From the NCBI RefSeq assembly GCF_000315625.1, contig NW_005434634.1:122807-186806 (forward strand): a stretch of 64,000 nucleotides of DNA. The letters run 5' to 3'. This DNA is from Guillardia theta CCMP2712. Taxonomy: Eukaryota; Cryptophyceae; Pyrenomonadales; Geminigeraceae. Position 1 is the first letter of the stretch. Each line of letters starts with the position of its first letter. The position numbers and the translations under genes are program-made. The notes beneath the pieces were generated by a model. It was not told the DNA's origin. It searched no databases and saw only the letters and a program-made list of their open reading frames with translations. Positions 10,290 to 20,144 of this stretch are shown here, piece after piece.

Positions 10290-11044
10290 TCACGCCTTCT
10301 TGTCTGAGATCTTCAGCTGCTTTGCTGCACGTTTCCTCATGAAAAACTCGAGAATCTGGTAGGAAGATCAGAAGTAGATAGTGTCGGAGAGTCGAAGAAT
10401 ACGAGGAGGAGGGAAGAGCGGTAGAGTGTGAGGAGGAGGAAGAGAGAAGGAGGACGACGAAAAGGGAGATAGAAGAGGAGGAGGAGGAGGAGCAAGCAGC
10501 AGCAAGCAGTAGGAGGAGCAGGAGCAGGAGCAGGGTTCACATTCGGAGTGAGGACGCGGAGGAAAGGAGCGACATGGGCGTCAAAATCCTTTGCAATGAT
10601 CGTCTGCAAATGATCAAGATCAGCATCTTCCAGCATGAGGAGAGCTGCTACTGCACCTGAGACTCTTGCCGTGCGATTGCAAAGAGAGCTTTCTGCTCGT
10701 TTCTCTCACTTGCTGCTGAGCATGTACACCCCGCCTCTCACCTCGACGAACGCCTCCGTCGTCATGCCCTTCTTGGCATTCTCATCCAACTGCATGCAGG
10801 GCAAGTTGGTAATGTCGAACATGTCAGATTCTCGCTTCACCTCTCCCATCTTCTCTCCCTGGGCGTTGATGGCGTTGATGGACAGAGAAGTCTTGACGTA
10901 CCTGCGCGATGTGAGCGGGAGGGTCAAAGAAAAGGTCTTTCATATTTGCAATGACACTCGTATCACATCAAAAAGTCACACACGCTGAATGAACTCGTCG
11001 TCCTCATCCTTTCCCGCTCCCGCTCCCGCCCCTTATCCCTCCCT

Positions 11045-11079
<35 letters not shown>

Positions 11080-13050
11080 CTCTCCCGTTCCTCACCCGGG
11101 GCAGATGACAGTCACTCCGATTCCTCTTGAAGACACTTCGGCACGAAGGCCATCGAAGAACCCGTGGAGAGCATGTTTGGAAGCGCTGGGCCAAGTGAGA
11201 CGAACGCAAAGGGAGAGCAAGAGCGGAGAGAGGAGGGAAGAGATCAGAGGAAAAACCACGGAGAAGCGAGGTGGGAGAGAGAGTGCGAACTGGCGACAGG
11301 AGGGAGAAGGAGGGAGAGGACGAGGGAGGGAAGGGGTTCGAGGGAGGGAGGGAGGGAAGGAGGGAGGAGAGGGAGGGCGGCAGGTGTGGACGTGGCAAGT
11401 ATTCTGCTCTGAAATCTCACCTGTAAGCGGTACGAGCAGGTAGAGCAATCAAGCCCTGCAAGGGTGAAAACCAGGGGAGGAGAGACGAATAGAGTAGACG
11501 ACGACGACGAAGAGGCAGGTGAGTAGAGGAGGAGGAGGAGGAGGAGAAGGAGGAGGAGAAGGAGGAGGAGGAGGAGGAGGAGAGTCAATGCAGGAAGTGT
11601 ACATCCAGCCTCTCATCCCACCTGCACCGAGCTGATGACGACGATCTGACCCGCCCGTCTCGCCATCATGGCGGGGAGGACGGCCTACAAGAGCGCTGAG
11701 AGGGACGCGGACAAGAAAAGTCTGAGAGACCTTGGTTAGAGCAACGGGCCCTAGGTAGTTGACGGTCATGACGTCTCGATCTAAACTCCATCTCATCTCG
11801 TCCGCAAATGATCTGGTCGATATCTACATGACACTTCAGCCACATGGTTGCGGACAGAACGGAGGGCCGGACCCCTCCATTGTTGACAAGCACGTCAATC
11901 TTCTCTTCCCCAAGGAGTTTGAACGCTCTCTGCGTTGCCTCCTCCATCTCCTCCGGCCTGCATCAGCGTCAGCCTCTCTTGAAAGCTCCTCGTCCTCGCC
12001 TTCCTGCTCAGGTCAAGAGGAAGGACGATCGGCTCGAACTTGCTTTCTCCCTGGCATGCGCAAGTCATCTGGAGGAGACCTCAAAGCAGACCAACAAGTT
12101 GCAGGCACGTCCTCTTCACCCTCTCAAGCTCTTCGACTCTTCTCGCGCTGATGACAACCTTTGCTCCTGCCCGATACAAAGACACGGCCTGTGGGCATCG
12201 GAGCCCGTGAGGAAGCGAGAGAGGGGAAGAGAGGGAGGGAAGGAGGGAGGAGAGGGTAGATGGGAGGGAGGCAGAGGATGGAAGACGACCTTGGGAGGTG
12301 GATTGAGAACAAGAAAGGCGCAGGAGGAAAGGGGGGGGGGGAAGAGACTCACAAGGGCCTCTCCTATCCCAGAGCTTGCTCCCGTTATCCACACTGTCTT
12401 GTTCCCAAAGTACTCAGAGAATATTTCCGCTCGGCTCTTGACGTTGTCTTGCAGTTTCGAGGCGATGAACAAGGCAGAAATCATTCCTCCTCCCCCAAGC
12501 ACACCCATCCATCCACCCCCTAGAAACGCAGCAGAGGCTGCGAGCTGCGATTGACATGCCGTGAGGATGATTTAGAGGAGGAGGAGAAGAGGAGGAGGAG
12601 GAGGAGGAGGAGGAGGGGAAGTATAGTAGACCTGAGCGAGGAGGGAGGATAATCTCATCATGGTGAAACCTCGGAGCACCACCCTCGCGGCTCCATCCAT
12701 GGCAGAGATCAGCAGGCAAGTGCCAACAACATGGGCGGCGGAGTCCGCAAGCGAGGCTGCAAGACAACGATGGAAGAGACGAGGGCGTGAGAATTTCGTC
12801 AAGCTGGGACGAGATCGTCCTCTACAAGACAAGGGTCGCGCGAGAGCAGGGTAGGCATGCTGGAACGCACCTGGAGAAGAAGTTTAGATGACCGAGAAGA
12901 GAATGAGGAAGGGAGAGTGGGAAAGGAGGAAAGACGGAGAGAGGAGACGGAAGAGGGAGGGGAGGAGAAAGAGAGAGAGAGAGAAGTAGGAAGGGGAAAG
13001 GAGCAGGGAACATGAGCACCTGGAGACAAGAAGCTGGCGGCAGGCTGCAT
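10290..13050 (-). CDS. Short-chain dehydrogenase/reductase, DHRS7-like
   Basis: About thirteen minus-strand exons: 13020-13050, 12632-12870, 12353-12544, 12096-12188, about 12010-12050, 11873-11957, 11731-11823, 11622-11684, 11421-11455, 11096-11185, 10742-10901, 10541-10656 and 10290-10355. The product has an N-terminal extension with a hydrophobic segment, the cofactor motif TGASSGIG, ISARRVEELERVK, VLPLDLS, the NNGG motif (VLVNNGG), VNYLGPVALTK, the catalytic Ser in IVVISSVQ, and the active-site Tyr and Lys in TAYSASKHALHGFFDGLRAE. It ends with a basic tail (RKRAAKQLKISDKK). This order is that of DHRS7-type membrane reductases, whose substrates are retinoid-, steroid- or lipid-like. Two junctions are not clean. 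The exon ending near 12010 has no GT donor. The exon at 10541-10656 is in the right family frame but does not join in phase to 10742-10901. Either I missed a small exon or the copy carries a change. Confidence 0.82.
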
Positions 13051-13099
13051 GAAGGCTTGACTTGTCTGTGACTGCAAGTAATCAGTTCATTTCCAATCA

Positions 13100-13330
13100 A
13101 CTTGAGGAGTCCTGGACCAGCACAATGATAATGGTGATGTTGGTTTTAGTGATGACGTTGGTGGTGGTGGTGATTATGATGATGACGACGACGATTACAA
13201 CGAAGGTGATGGTGGTGGTGGTGATGATGGTGATAATAACAATTGCAAGAGAGGTGTTGGAGAAACAAGGATCTCAGTATCAGTGAGATGATAAATTTCT
13301 GCATCTGCTGGTGGATGCATAGAGAGCAGC
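13100..13330. repeat. GTGATG/GTGGTG-rich simple repeat
   Basis: At about 13125-13240 the plus strand is a run of GATGATG, GTGGTGGTG and related trinucleotides. It lies upstream of the SDR start codon at 13050 and just before the 30-bp minisatellite. Confidence 0.7.
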
Positions 13331-13349
13331 ATCTGGCAGAGCATGGAGA

Positions 13350-13845
13350 CAGCATGCGAAGATCCTCACAGCATGGTGACAGCATGTGAAGATCCTCACA
13401 GCATGGTGACAGCATGCGAAGATCCTCACAGCATGGTGACAGGCATGTGAAGATCCTCACAGCATGGTGACAGCATGTGAAGATCCTCACAGCATGGTGA
13501 CAGCATGTGAAGATCCTCACAGCATGGTGACAGGCATGTGAAGATCCTCACAGCATGGTGACAGCATGCGAAGATCCTCACAGCATGGTGACAGCATGCG
13601 AAGATCCTCACAGCATGGAGACAGCATGCGAAGATCCTCACAGCATGGTGACAGCATGTGAAGATCCTCACAGCATGGTGACAGCATGTGAAGATCCTCA
13701 CAGCATGGTGACAGCATGTGAAGATCCTCACAGCATGGTGACAGGCATGTGAAGATCCTCACAGCATGGTGACAGCATGTGAAGATCCTCACAGCATGGT
13801 GACAGCATGCGAAGATCCTCACAGCATGGTGACAGGCATGTGGCA
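13350..13845. repeat. Minisatellite, 16 copies of a 30-bp unit
   Basis: The unit is AGCATGTGAAGATCCTCACA followed by GCATGGTGAC. I count sixteen copies in a head-to-tail array, plus a partial copy at each end. Four copies have one extra G (CAGGCATG), making them 31 bp. The main variable site is GTGAAG versus GCGAAG; one copy has GGAG in place of GGTG. Open frames through the array give a repeating CEDLHMLSP peptide, but this follows from the 30-bp period and is not evidence of coding. The array decays on the right into GCAGTGCAT units (13860-13915). It sits between the 5' end of the SDR gene and the 3' end of the cysteine-rich gene. Confidence 0.95.
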
Positions 13846-14183
13846 TGGAGAGCAGAATGAACACTGCACGGAGCAGTGCATGAGCAGTGCATCTGCAGTG
13901 CATAGAGCAGTGTGCATAGAGACAAGATCTTTTTTATTGACTGAAAAAGAAGGACAAACCGGAGCAAGAGACAGAGAGGGCGTAGGTCATGGGCGGGGAT
14001 GAGGGTGAGTAGATAGAGATGGCTGGCTGGCAGGGCTGCGGCAGGGCTGATCGACAACCGTAATGACATGATGATAATGCAACAGCCTTGAAGACTGCGA
14101 GTGAGAGAAAAGAGAGGGCAGATGCGGGGAAGTTGTACGAGTACATCAGATTAGATTGTTTTCCTCTGGTAAGATACGAGCTC

Positions 14184-16063
14184 CTACTTGGCTCCCCCAG
14201 CTTGTGCAACTTCGCCGAAGAATCCAGGCAGAGGCCACTTGCACTGGAAGTCGCAAGCTGGCTCCGTGTTGTGGAGGCAATAGTTGTGGTGGACGTGAAG
14301 AACCTGGAGCACAGCAGTCAGATGGCAGAGGGACGGGCTGGAGTGCATCAGATCTCACGTAATGCTCTCGGATGGCTGTGGCGCAGGACATCTGTTCCTC
14401 CTCAGTCTCCCCACAGGCTGTCAGGACCTCTTCCTTCCCGAAGCACTCGCAGATAGGCTGGAACTGCTTGAAGTCGGAGGGGAAGGAACCCGGCTTGCCC
14501 TGGAAAGGTCTGACGCAGTACTCGATCTGCTGCAAGCAAGAGGACACGATTGCTGTTCCATTTTCTCCACCACCACAAGCCTCGAAGATCTGAAGATGTC
14601 TCAGTCCAACTCATCACGTCAGTTGCGAAGTATGACCTGAGAATAGTGCTCGGATGCTCCACGGGGCTCGTTAGCCTTCTTGACAGCCTCCTGAACGAAG
14701 CCTGGCGGGAGCTGGGTGAAGAGGCTGGCCAAGCAGAAACTGCCGGCCCTGTTCGCTATATTAGCCCTCGATCCACACATGGAAGAGTCATTGCAGTGCA
14801 TCTTACTTGGCATTCTTAGCTTTGGTGAGGCATTGCTCAAGGTTTGCAATCTTGTCGTCAGGGGCGTTGCCTGAGAGCCGAAGACCTTGTCAGCACAACT
14901 TCACGAGTCCTCGGAGATTTCATCACATGAGCAGGCACAGGAGACGCAGTTCATCGGGTCAGGCATGCACATGAAGCCTTGTGGGCAAGTATCTGCAAGT
15001 AGAAACATCAGAACCCAAACTCCTTACAGGCATCTATCTCTTACTTCCGTGCAGGGAAGGCTTGGGAAGAGGATCGCACTTCACGCCGGTGTAGCTGTTG
15101 GAGCATGTAGGGGGGCCCACAGTCTCTGCAACGCTAGAAGCCTGTATGAAAAGTATGAGAATCACCAACACGCATGTGACATCAAACTATGTTCACCTCC
15201 AAGAGGATGGTGGCAGGGAAAGAATGCATGAATTTAGCCAAGCACTTCTCAGCCAACCCTATCATGAAGAAAGAGATCAGATGCTGTCCTACATGTCCTG
15301 CACTTCTGCTCACCTACGGTAGAGGCCTCGTCGATGCACTTCTTGAGAACAGGGAGGTCGGCAACCTGCAGATGAGCCAGTAAGTAGTCGAAACTTTCAC
15401 AACATCTGACCACGTGGACAACAACATGATATAACAACGGACACGAAAGAGCTTAACAACAGGCAAGTCAAAGCATTGAAGATACAAGAGAAATTCCAAC
15501 AGACGACAGAAAAGACTTACCGCCTCCTTCTGTGCATGCGCCCAAGCAAGCTCGGTGAAGATTTCCACCTTGGTGATGTTGTCCCCATTTGAAGTCTCGT
15601 TCAAGATCGCGTTTCCTTCAATGAACTCCACAACTTGTGTGCATCCCTTGGTGGCGCACTCTTCGCATTCCGTCAACAGAGCGTCGGGAAGGCAGGCCGC
15701 GCTCATGGAGCCAAAGCTGCAGTCGTTGGCCTTGTAGGCGCTGCATTCAGCCAGGCAGCTCTGGCACATGTTGAAGTCTTGGTAGACCTCCTCTACAGGT
15801 ACAACAGGGTCGTTGCAGCAGTTGGGGTTCTCAGCGAGCTGCTGGAAAGTGGCGACGTCAAGAAGAGCCTTGTGGTCAGGGCGCCTTGCTGGGTGTTTGG
15901 GAAGGAACACAGAGTTTGTGCCCATGGCTGGTGACCACCTCTTCTGTCTGAGAAGCGATGGCTGTGGAGAAAGTCTTCCTCTACCCATGAGGACGATTAG
16001 CGAGCAGGCTAGCAAGCCTACCGCCATGGTCCCCAACGCCCCACGAAGGTTCCCGATCGCCAT
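14184..16063 (-). CDS. Cysteine-rich protein with N-terminal signal anchor
   Basis: Nine minus-strand exons (15521-16063, 15314-15365, 15197-15258, 15045-15141, 14927-14992, 14807-14870, 14637-14748, 14359-14589, 14184-14303) give 448 residues with all phases matching. The start MAIGNLRGALGTMAVGLLAC leads into a hydrophobic stretch (LLACSLIVLM) near residues 17-26 and then a basic region, as in a signal peptide or type II anchor. The rest is a chain of cysteine-containing blocks, for example NMCQSCLAECSAYKANDC, LLTECEECATKGC, NCVSCACSC, EYCVRPFQGK and FQPICECFGK. Spacing varies, so I cannot assign a known domain. An extracellular, endomembrane or plastid-surface role is likely. It is head to head with another cysteine-rich gene at 16569. 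Function unknown. Confidence 0.78.
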
Positions 16064-16568
16064 CGTGTCTCTTCGCACTGAACCCCCCGACACCTACCGG
16101 TACCACATTCATACTCACCCCAATAGCTCCCATATATTTTCTCTGTATTGGTGGGTGGGTGATAGTACCTACCTAATATTTTGTATCCGACCACTCAGTG
16201 GACTCATACCGTAAGCATGCTCAATAACCCCTATTTCTGTATTGATTTAAGTGGGTGGGGGTGTATACCCTCACAATGGAAGGAATGGGAGGGTGGAGGG
16301 TAGGGGTGCTGAGTGAAATGCTCGAACCGACGCCATAGGATTGAAGGGAGGATGCAGGATGAAGGTGGTAGGAGGGAGGAGTAAGGGAGGGAGGAAGAAG
16401 GTTGAAGTAGAAGGAGGTAGACTGCAACAAGAAGTTTCAAACTTGATGATCTCAAAGAACATAACGTGAGAAGGAGGTTGGGAGTCAATGCTAAGCTCAG
16501 AGAGTAGGTGTGGGGATGTTGACGGTCATTGACAGGGCTGCCCCATCGAATCTTTCCTCACTCAGAAG
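16064..16568. promoter_or_regulatory. Divergent intergenic region between two cysteine-rich genes
   Basis: About 500 bp between divergent start codons. It contains GTGGGTGGGTG (16151), GTGGGTGGGGGTGT (16251), GGGTAGGGGT (16299) and a purine-rich tract to about 16410. It may hold promoters for both genes; I cannot point to a TATA box. Confidence 0.35.
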
Positions 16569-17251
16569 ATGGAGAACAGGTTTCCGTTGGGATGCCAACT
16601 CATCCTGGTGTGATGTACTACATGCAGGAAACTCAGCTTGTCTTTCCTGATCGGGCTATGCGCCACATGCTCCCTCCTGCTTCTCCTTGTCCGATCAGGG
16701 TACAAGAGCACGAGGCTGGTTGAAAGCGAAGTCTTTGAGGTGATGCAGCAAGAAGAGATTGCCAGTTCCTAACAAAGCTCTTCAGGCTCCTGCATACGAG
16801 ATGATCCCGGTTGAGCCGGTGGCATTCAGAGGGCCTTCGATCTATCCTGGAAGCATGTTGTCGAATTGGAAAGTATGTGTCTTTCCTGCACCTCTGCTTC
16901 CTTCATGTCGTCCCGTTGGTCTCACAACTCTTGCAGTGCTCCAAATATTGTGGCGTAGGGTTCAGCATCTGTCTTTCCAAGCCCCAGACGCAGTCCGTCA
17001 ATGATTGCGTAGCCACCAAGAACTCCTGCTCCAAGTATCAGTGCGCTGATATGGAGGCACTTCCACGAAAGATCGAATGTTTCGAGGCAGCAAAGGACAA
17101 CTACGGTGAGATTTCATTTTGCTCGTGTTTCATACTTTCTCATTTGTTTCGTGATTGCCAGATCATTGTGTTAAGTACAGTGGGCACGACGACAGCTCAC
17201 GCGCGCATTGCAAGTTCCTTTATGCAGATTATGCAGCTAAATGTTAAGTAA
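16569..17251 (+). CDS. Small cysteine-rich protein with N-terminal signal anchor
   Basis: Five exons (16569-16579, 16628-16739, 16786-16872, 16937-17105, 17181-17251) give 149 residues. It begins MENRKLSLSFLIGLCATCSL and continues with LLLLVRSGYKSTR, a clear signal or anchor sequence. The middle is proline-containing (PVEPVAFRGPSIYPG). The core is a cysteine block with CSKYCGVGFSIC and NSCSKYQCADMEAL, then a short C-terminus. The first exon is only 11 nt long. The layout (anchor, then cysteine blocks) resembles the divergent neighbour at 14184-16063, and the pair may share a promoter and a job. No known family recognised. Confidence 0.7.
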
Positions 17252-17631
17252 TGAGCCTTTCAAAACAAGCTTCTCTTGGGCTAGACACGTATTGAGAAGA
17301 TGAATGTTTCTGCGGATAATTTGTATATGTGACAGTAAGTCATGAGTATGCTCTAGTCCTTGAGTTAGTGTTCCACCACTCGCAGCTGATGGATCGACTT
17401 CTCCAGACTATCTAATGATAACAACGTCGCACGACGCCAAGCCCAGATGGAAATCAAGGCGTGGCAATAGCTAACTATCTGCTTCCCGCTCGCAAAAGGA
17501 AAACAAAGGTTTTAATGTATTAATGTAGAGTGAAACAGGCCTACTGCCGATGGTCTTGAAATGTGAATAACTAAGGAAAATTTTGAGAATGAGCGACACC
17601 ATTTCCTCCTTGCCAGTCGTTGGTAGCGAAG
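17252..17631. other. Convergent intergenic gap
   Basis: Between two convergent stop codons. AT-rich, no gene or clear repeat seen; it should hold both 3' ends. Confidence 0.5.
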
Positions 17632-19415
17632 TCAGTGAGAGGCTCTCCTGTCGAACCTTTCAGAAATCTTTTTCACGGAATAGCGATGAGGAACCTGAGT
17701 ATGGCAAAAGATTTCCAACGCTGTGACTTGCAAGCTCGTCCTTCACCTTCAAACGAACTCAGCAAACAAGCAGAGCGCAAGATCCCTGACCTTATCATAA
17801 TCCACCGACGAGTCAGTCACGAGGTTCCAGTTGTCCTCCACCTGCGAAGAAGTTGAGTGAACGCAGCAGAGGCACCAACAGCAACAACTTACAGGAACCT
17901 TGAACCTCTGGCGAATGGAAGAGGTGCCCTGGCCGGCGGTTCCAAAAACGATCTGTTCATTCTTTGGGTCGGTCTCCTTCATATGTGAGAAGCTATTCTC
18001 GTGCTTCTTCGCATAGCTTGGATTGGTCTGCTCCTGGTACTCCTCCGAAGGAACAAAATCATCTCCTTTCAGGTCTTTGTTCACAAACGAAAGCTCCCAA
18101 CTAACGAAACTTACTCAGCAATCACCAAAACCCTGAAACGAATCTTACGGGATTTCGTCATGATTGAAGTACTTTCCCTTCACTCTCTTGTCTTTGGGAT
18201 CCTAACCAAAATCAGGAATCAATGACAAAGACTGTCCTTGTACCTCCAGTCCAGTTCGAGCATCTTGCCCTTCACCCCAAACAAGCCGTTTGTTCGCATC
18301 GGAATCCGGGTCCCAATCGGCAAACTGATGCTGCCATCTAGACAAACGTCACCAATGTCACAAGCTCCGAGTCCAATTCTTTACCCCCATTGCGGATCCT
18401 TGACATCTTTCCAGGTTTGATGACTGCCATGAGTCATTTTTCCCTCTTTCAAAAGCTACAAAACCAAAGTGTTCAGAGGGAAGCAAATAGCTTTTCTAAG
18501 GATCAACCTTTCCAGTGTCAGTGCTGAACGAATGCACCTTCTTATCTAGTTCTCCAAGATCGCCACTGCGATACTCTGAAGGATTTTCCAGGTGCTTTGC
18601 CTCCGGCGAGTACTTGTCCCAATGCTGTCCAGCGGAATAATACCATGGATCCTGGGCGATTCAAAGTGAACATCCTAGATAACAAGGGCGACAACTTGAT
18701 ACCAACTCCTCGGGATTTTCAATTGTCAAGCCCACGGGATCGTTCCAGGGATGAAACTCGGCCACCTGAAACAGAAGCATTAATGCCTATTGGCTCCTTT
18801 TCTATTGAACGACCTTGCCATCCTTGAAGACGGTACGATTCTCAAACTCGTCCTTGCCAAACATTTCTGGAGCAAAGAGATTGGCCTCCTGATTAGTTCC
18901 GTGAGAGACATACTCAAATCGGCAGAGAAATGACCGTCATGTCTCCAACTTTGCGATCCAAGGGCTCGAGTTTGTAGGTATCTGGATGCACTGCGGCCTG
19001 TACATAGGTCAGCAATCTCTTTCAAATATTCAAGAATGGTTCGACACCGAGACATTGGAGAATCTGTTCAAGTTCTCGTTATGGTTCGCCATGGTGTCAG
19101 GCAACCTTTTCAGTCCGGTAAACTTGCTGAGCTCCCTGCAACACTATGCAATGAGCACGAGAAAGCATCAAAAGGGGAGCATGACCTGTCAATGAGTGAC
19201 TTAAGAAACTGCTTTTGCTGGGCATTGAATCCGGAAGATCGCTTCGATTTCGGTGTCTGTGCAGTGGAGGTTTTTCTCTTGTCTGCAAAGACATCTTGAA
19301 TGACGTTGTCGATGGCAGCCGTCATCTGCTTCATCTTGGGATTCTTGGCTGCCTTCTTAGCAAGCTTCTCGTGCCCTCGTGCATTCTTCGAAACACGACC
19401 TGAGCATTCAATCAT
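17632..19415 (-). CDS. Uncharacterised 384-residue protein
   Basis: Thirteen minus-strand exons (19186-19415, 19106-19135, 19054-19063, 18935-18997, 18814-18888, 18703-18765, 18508-18651, 18385-18455, 18244-18337, 18149-18201, 17893-18100, 17791-17841, 17632-17694) fit together in phase. The N-terminus is basic and helical (SKNARGHEKLAKKAAKNPKM, FADKRKTSTAQTPKSKR). The rest is polar and rich in Trp, Asp, His and Tyr (AEFHPWNDPVGLTIENPEEL, DPWYYSAGQHWDKYSPE, WQHQFADWDPDSDANKRLVW, VEDNWNLVTDSSVDYDK). There is no signal peptide or TM segment. I do not recognise the family. Composition and unbroken splicing argue that it is real. One exon is predicted to be only 10 nt. An alternative start further upstream, through the small gene at 19461, cannot be excluded. 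Confidence 0.65.
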
Positions 19416-19460
19416 CAATCACAACCTCTCAACGATATCGCAACACACCGCATCCAGCCG

Positions 19461-19832
19461 CTATGGCAGCTCCGGTTTGCTCGCAACCATTACAGCAAGG
19501 GCACATCCAGCAGCTGTTCCGGCAATGATGTAAGTCTCATGATTTCCATTCAATGACTCGCAACAACCTCTTTACATCCTTGATGGTCTCCACCAATTCC
19601 ACTCTCCTGTTCTGCAACATGCAGTCAGATATCTAACATTTTTCAGGATGCTGCCCGCTCTTCCCCTCCTTCCCATCGTACTTCTCATCATTGATGATCC
19701 ATATCCTCTCCTTCGTACCTGCTGCAAGACGACCACTACCAGAGCTGCTGCTGCCGCAGCTGCTAGGAGGACATGGACGGTTGATCTCCTTCTCCCCCAT
19801 CCTCGCTCCCCGAGCAGTGCCGCTCGCTCCAT
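19461..19832 (-). CDS. Small membrane protein, 74 residues
   Basis: Three minus-strand exons (19719-19832, 19576-19611, 19461-19535) give a 74-residue protein. A basic start (MERAALLGERGWGRRRSTVH) is followed by a strongly hydrophobic stretch (VLLAAAAAAALVVVVLQQ), a short polar link (NRRVELVETIKD) and a second hydrophobic stretch (YIIAGTAAGCALAVMVAS) ending in KPELP. Two membrane passes are likely. The stop is 46 nt before the start of the next gene on the same strand, so these exons could also be 5' exons of that gene. Function unknown. Confidence 0.5.
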
Positions 19833-20144
19833 CGCGACTCTTCGGGCCTGGCCCACATCCCACCTCAATCATCATGTAACCGAAACCAACGTTCTGTCAC
19901 TGTTGTAACTGCCATTTCATATACCCCCACCCGATTCAACACCCACCCATAGAACAAGCAAACCTACCCCTCCACTCGAGGGAACCTAAGTACCCCTGTT
20001 TGTATATGACCATACCCCTAGTATCCTGATGAAATTTCCACCCTGTCCTTGCAAACAATATACCACCCACCCCCCACTTTGGGACCCTACCCTCAATACC
20101 GCACCACCTCGCCTTGCCCACTTCATTTCCCTCCAAATTTCGCA
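19833..20144. promoter_or_regulatory. Divergent promoter region rich in CCACCC/CCCCTA
   Basis: Between the start codons of the small membrane protein and the HECT ligase. The plus strand carries ATACCCCCACCC, ACCCACCC, CTACCCCT, TACCCCTGTTTGTATA, CCACCCACCCCCC and CCCTACCC in under 200 bp. A TACCCCTGTTTGTATA-like word also occurs near 39250, ahead of another possible start. Confidence 0.4.

Noticed and set aside
13350-13845. Possible CRISPR array
   Set aside because: The units are directly adjacent with no unique spacers, and the DNA is eukaryotic.
13146-13903. Long minus-strand frames of repeating CEDLHMLSPC peptides
   Set aside because: They come from a 30-bp minisatellite read in an open frame; a unit length divisible by three keeps frames open without selection.
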